From Cheilinus undulatus (taxonomy: Eukaryota > Chordata > Actinopteri > Labriformes > Labridae), in NCBI RefSeq assembly GCF_018320785.1, contig NC_054867.1, positions 55,894,776 to 55,958,775 on the forward strand: 64,000 nucleotides of DNA. Reading direction: 5' to 3'. A program made the position numbers and the translations under genes. This document shows positions 59,873-64,000 of this stretch, in pieces. Every line of letters starts with the position of its first letter. The stretch's first letter is position 1. The notes below the pieces were generated by a model that saw only the letters and a program-made list of their open reading frames with translations, had not been told where the DNA came from and searched no databases.

Positions 59873-62800
59873 TAGTCTAAATGTTCTTAGATTAAATGTG
59901 TGGAAACACTGAAGCAGTTTTTAATCCCTTTGACTGAAGTTCTATGAAGTTTTATTTTGTACTTGGCTCTTTTGTTTTCACCCTCTCTCTTCGCTCACTC
60001 TCACCTACAGCCACTCCTCACAGATAAACGCACTCATTTCCATCCATGGCTGCTCAGCTGGATCATTTCCCTCTCAGTCCTTCATGCGGAGCGGGGGGGC
60101 TGTTACCGTGGAAATAAACGACCTCCCAGGTCTCATCCCCATCTCTCAGGATGAAGAAACCAGCAGCAGACAGCTCTGTGTGAAACCAGACGGATCCTGG
60201 AAGCCAGTCAGTTCATCCATTGATCTTTCCAGGGTCTGAGACCATCCAGGAAATATCGGACATAAGGTGATTCTAAAGGTGAGGAGACCCACGGAAGCCT
60301 GTTTCCTACAGAGCTGCTAATGTGAGTGTAAATAAAGTAGAATGGAACAGGACTACACGTTTATTATGAGCACATTTAACCACTGGATTATCGCTGAAGG
60401 GCCGTTTTATAATGACCTAACTGTGGTGCAAATCTCTTCAAATATTCAAGTTTCCATTACTGTGATAAGTGTGACTCTGTCATGCTGGTATAAGCACTTT
60501 AGTGTCTCGTAAATCAAACACCACAGACTAAGAAGGAAAGAAGGAAACGCCACCGTGCTCCATGCAGCGGTCGTCTGTGTGGCAGACTTCCTCAGGCTCC
60601 AATAGAGAAGTTAAATAAAAGACAGACTCCTGAACAACCAGAGAGGATGTGACAGGCAGACAAAGAGAGACGGTCAAATGAAAGACGAGGTGTGGTGACG
60701 AGAGAAGACAAGCTGCCACCGACGCTCACATCCAAAAAGCTCACACACACACGTGTGTGTTTGTCCGTCTCAGAGCGAGCCTTTATACCAAATCTTGAAC
60801 GTTCAAATACAGTACAGTTCAGAGTTGAAGTCTCACATGGTCCTTTTTAAAGGTCTCTGCAGAGGGAGAAAATGTCTTCCTATGTTTTCATCGTGTTCAG
60901 TCAGTCTATGGTAGTCGAGCTCCCAGCTAAAACTGACAGTTATGAAGCACAGACCCACAGTCTGAGTCTAGCTGCACACTTTGGTCACCAGCTTTAACCG
61001 AGGGGTCTTTCCAATGAAACCAGCACTCTACACCGTGACTTTACTCAACACTAGACCGCTGTTTCCTTTCAATGCAGGATTCATCTAACCGAGGAGGGCT
61101 GTACAAAGGTGATGTAGTAGAGCGTGGTGCTCAAAGTCTCTCGTCTCCTCTAAATGCAAGGACAGCATTATTCCAGAGCCTGGTCAGCTCTGAGTGACCC
61201 CCCCTCTCCTGTCAGACCCCTGACACCCGTGGTTGCAGGGCTTTGTCGCCCCACAGCTCAGTCAGAGGTGACGAGGCCCCGGCCGTGCTCCACATCATAG
61301 CTGAATCACCTCTTCTGCTCCGTGTGCAGCTGTGAGGATGCCAGCTCACATCAGACCAGGTCAGTGGAAGTCCAAGACTGGGCTGAAAGCAAGACTTCTG
61401 TTTTGGTCTTTAACTGGATGTTTGATATGACCTATGACCTTTGATATAAGAGGCTGCTGCAGAGGTTTCTGCTCTACCTGACGGCGTTTAGAGTTCTGAC
61501 CCAATTACGGATGTTTCAGATGGGCGTAGCGAGGGCCCCCAGAAAGAATATTACACAGGGCCCCCCTTAACCAGCTAGCCAGCAACAAATGTTGTATCAT
61601 GATATCAGTGAATTTAACCCTTGCTTCCTTGTAATTTTTAGCTCCATCTGTCGTTGTTTGTCCAGGAAACAGACATGCAGAAAGGTGTTAATAAAATAAT
61701 CATTTTTCAGAATATTTTTTTTTACTTTCACTGCTTCAAATCTCTTCAACAACTTCAACCCTGACCACTTAAAAAAAAAAATTTAAAGTTACAGCCTTTT
61801 TATGCCAGTTATTGTCCACTGTGCCTATGACTGTGATTCAGTGAGATAGCGTCCATGCTAACCACATGAGTCCTTCAGAGCCAAAAACACGCCAGTGCTA
61901 CCCTCCTTTTCTCAGCCTCCTCCTCTACCAAATCATATGAGAGTGAATGCATTTGTTCATGTTAGGTTTATTTTATGTACAGGCATAAAGAATCAGGGGA
62001 AATATGTAGGATATGAATCACAAACACACGCATGTCCACCTCTAACCAAAATGTGACCACGATTATGTTCATTACATGCATATATAAATTTACTTCATCT
62101 TTGAGATATGATATATTCTCTCCTATTGATGAAAGGACCCGTGCATCCTCATGCATGTCCATCCACTTGCTATGAAGTGAGGCCAAAGTTAAAATTGTCC
62201 AAATGTCCCCCTTTCTTAGTCCCACTCTGCAGAACTCAGAAGCAGCATTACCGACTGTAAACACTCCACTTACGGCATGTCCGGTTGTAAACATAGACGC
62301 AGATTCACACCTGAGCACACACGTAGGAGCACACACACTTTTCCCCACACATGTAGCCCACTCTCAGACATCCATATCTAGTGGCACCAATCGTTTCATT
62401 TAATTCTGATGATGTTTAGTGGGTGAAATAGCGCTTCAAACACTCTGAGTCCAGGGAAGAAGTCCTGCATGTGCGTTGCTGAAGGGGTTAAAATGGTGCA
62501 CTGGCACTATCTGCTGGATCACTGTGGGATGGTGAAATTTAGAGCCGTGGTGATGGAGTGACTGCATAGAAAAGGTTGCTATATGTTGTTTTGGTGCCAT
62601 AGATACACAGTCAAAAAACCCTGTTTTTAATGGAAGTCTGTTGTCCAGATTTTAGACAAACAAAGATGGATGGAGATATTTGGCGTCAGTAGAGTTCTAG
62701 GGGCAACACTTTTTTTTTTTTTTTTAATATGAAGAAAAATAATAACTTTGGCCAAATTTGATTCCTCAATCTATAAAAATGTGACTATCAACTCAAAAAA

Positions 62801-63418
62801 AAAGATGATTAACATGATGAATGCCCTCAAAATAGACATAGTAGGATCCGTGAGTTAATTGTATTTTTAAACCAAGATTTCTGGGTTTATGAGCAATAAC
62901 TTTCAGTGGTAAAATTAAATTGGGCTGTACCATTTGGACATGTTTGAAGCAGGAGCAGGGGCCACCAACATTTAATTTTACTCTATTTGAATCAAATATT
63001 CTGTCTGTTGACCAATTCATTTGATGAACCGTCAGTCTTCTTGACTCATGCTCAGCTTCATTGAAGAGTTTATCATCACATTTGAACACAGTGGTTCTCA
63101 TTCTAAAGCCTGTGGACTATAAACCAGCTGGAGCTTTAAACAAGTAGTCTGTTTTATTTTTATATCAGAGTTCCTCCTGCATTTTTATAGACGGCCAAAA
63201 TAAGAAAATATGAACATATTCTGATTAATTTTAACCTTGCAAAGCAGATGGATACACCTGTTTCCTTGTTTCTCACTGGTGAATCCATCTTCAAAGCTCC
63301 CATCTGAACCATTTTGGCCCAGTTAGAAAGTGACAGGAACAATCAGCGACGAGGGGCGGTACTTTCAGGTACAGCAGAGTCGTGATGTAAACAAGCAGCA
63401 GCAAGAGCTGGTGCAGTT
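59873..63418. other. Intergenic DNA, no gene recognised
   Basis: Contains T/A runs (62710-62724) and a short CA/GT palindrome near 60746-60766. Short open frames lack domains and splice structure. Motifs cagggccccccttaacc (61557-61573) and gagggcccccag (61531-61542) may be hAT remnants. Confidence 0.4.
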
Positions 63419-63514
63419 ATGGAGGAAGAGATTAGCGTGGATGCTGCTAAAGCGCCAGTTTATCAGAACTTGATGACATTTCTTGGTCAAAAGAAGAACA
63501 AAGAACAGCAGTGA
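63419..63514 (+). other. Possible first exon or small ORF (31 codons), unrecognised
   Basis: ATG at 63419 opens MEEEISVDAAKAPVYQNLMT then FLGQKKNKEQQ, ending at TGA 63512-63514. A good donor (gca/gtgagt) overlaps the stop at 63511, so it could instead be a 5' exon. No family recognised and no downstream exon within the window. It could also be part of a transposon. Confidence 0.2.
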
Positions 63515-64000
63515 GTTGTTTTCTTTTCAAAAACCACAAAGGTCGAGTACTGACATGTCTATAGTCGCCATGTTTTGTGTCATTCCCTGTAGCTTCGCAT
63601 GTGCAGCTTGACAGCGGCTACGTCACGTGTTTTGTTGCTCTGATTGGCCCGTAGAGATGTGACAGACACAACGTTCATCCAATCACACTCCAAGTTTTTT
63701 TCAAAGCCTCTGCCTTTTCTCAAACGTTTCCTGTTGAAACTGTCCAATGATCAGTGTTTCAGACATCGCTGCCTCCTAGAGACGCTGATATTCTACATCA
63801 GGTTATCAGGTCCAATAAAACATCTTTAACAGGAGCTGAAACCCTCTAAAAGTCTCTGTGCATCCCTGGAGCTGAAGGGTTGACTTCAGAACAACAAAGG
63901 GGATTCTCACAGATCTCATGTCTCCACCTTTTAACCCTGAATCTTTGAGAACTCATCCATCTTAGTCACCACCAACATCCCAGCAACAATCTGTTGACTT

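Noticed and set aside
61968..62348. 126-codon open frame on the minus strand
   Set aside because: No recognisable domain, AT-rich codon use, and an overlapping open frame on the other strand.

Overview
This window is vertebrate nuclear DNA, almost certainly from a ray-finned (teleost) fish. It has short exons with GT/AG introns, three recognisable vertebrate genes, one intronless fish-type TRIM gene, and very dense DNA transposons of fish-like families (hAT, Tc1/mariner, Harbinger-like) plus L2 and Rex1/CR1-like LINE fragments. Prokaryotic signals are absent. All four protein-coding genes lie on the minus strand.

Layout from left to right. 1-9.4 kb: the first three coding exons of ergic3 (an ER-Golgi cycling membrane protein); the gene leaves the window on the left. 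Its introns hold a LINE split by a hAT element, an L2 fragment and several hAT remnants. 10.3-13 kb: a hAT element with a perfect 8-bp target duplication, then a 48-bp palindromic minisatellite. 14.5-18 kb: a complete four-exon hesx1 homeobox gene of 190 codons. Its first exon sits between two inverted copies of one hAT family. 20-26.6 kb: a Sleeping-Beauty-type Tc1 transposase relic split inside its DNA-binding region by a 6.1-kb array of 12-bp and 9-bp units. 28.7-41 kb: a complete seven-exon cyc1 gene (cytochrome c1, respiratory complex III, 307 aa) with transposons in three introns. 41-51.8 kb: no gene; it holds a gypsy gag scrap, a Harbinger-like element with 16-bp perfect ends, a BED-finger hAT relic, minisatellites and a decayed 5' end of a TRIM gene. 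51.9-53.3 kb: an intact single-exon TRIM/RBCC-SPRY gene of 460 aa, of which the relic is a paralogue. 53.8-64 kb: Tc1 relics and unassigned DNA.

The genes do not form a pathway; they are neighbours on a chromosome. Exon boundaries of ergic3, hesx1 and cyc1 were set by eye from splice dinucleotides, and the codon phases of successive exons agree throughout.

I found no convincing new multi-gene system. The most unusual structures are: the 6.1-kb array grown inside a Tc1 transposase, with an internal higher-order duplication of 2,088 bp; the same degenerate internal array shared by several hAT families with different termini; the palindromic 48-bp minisatellite; and the inverted hAT pair around the hesx1 promoter and first exon. 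Family assignments are from recalled resemblance; no database search was possible.
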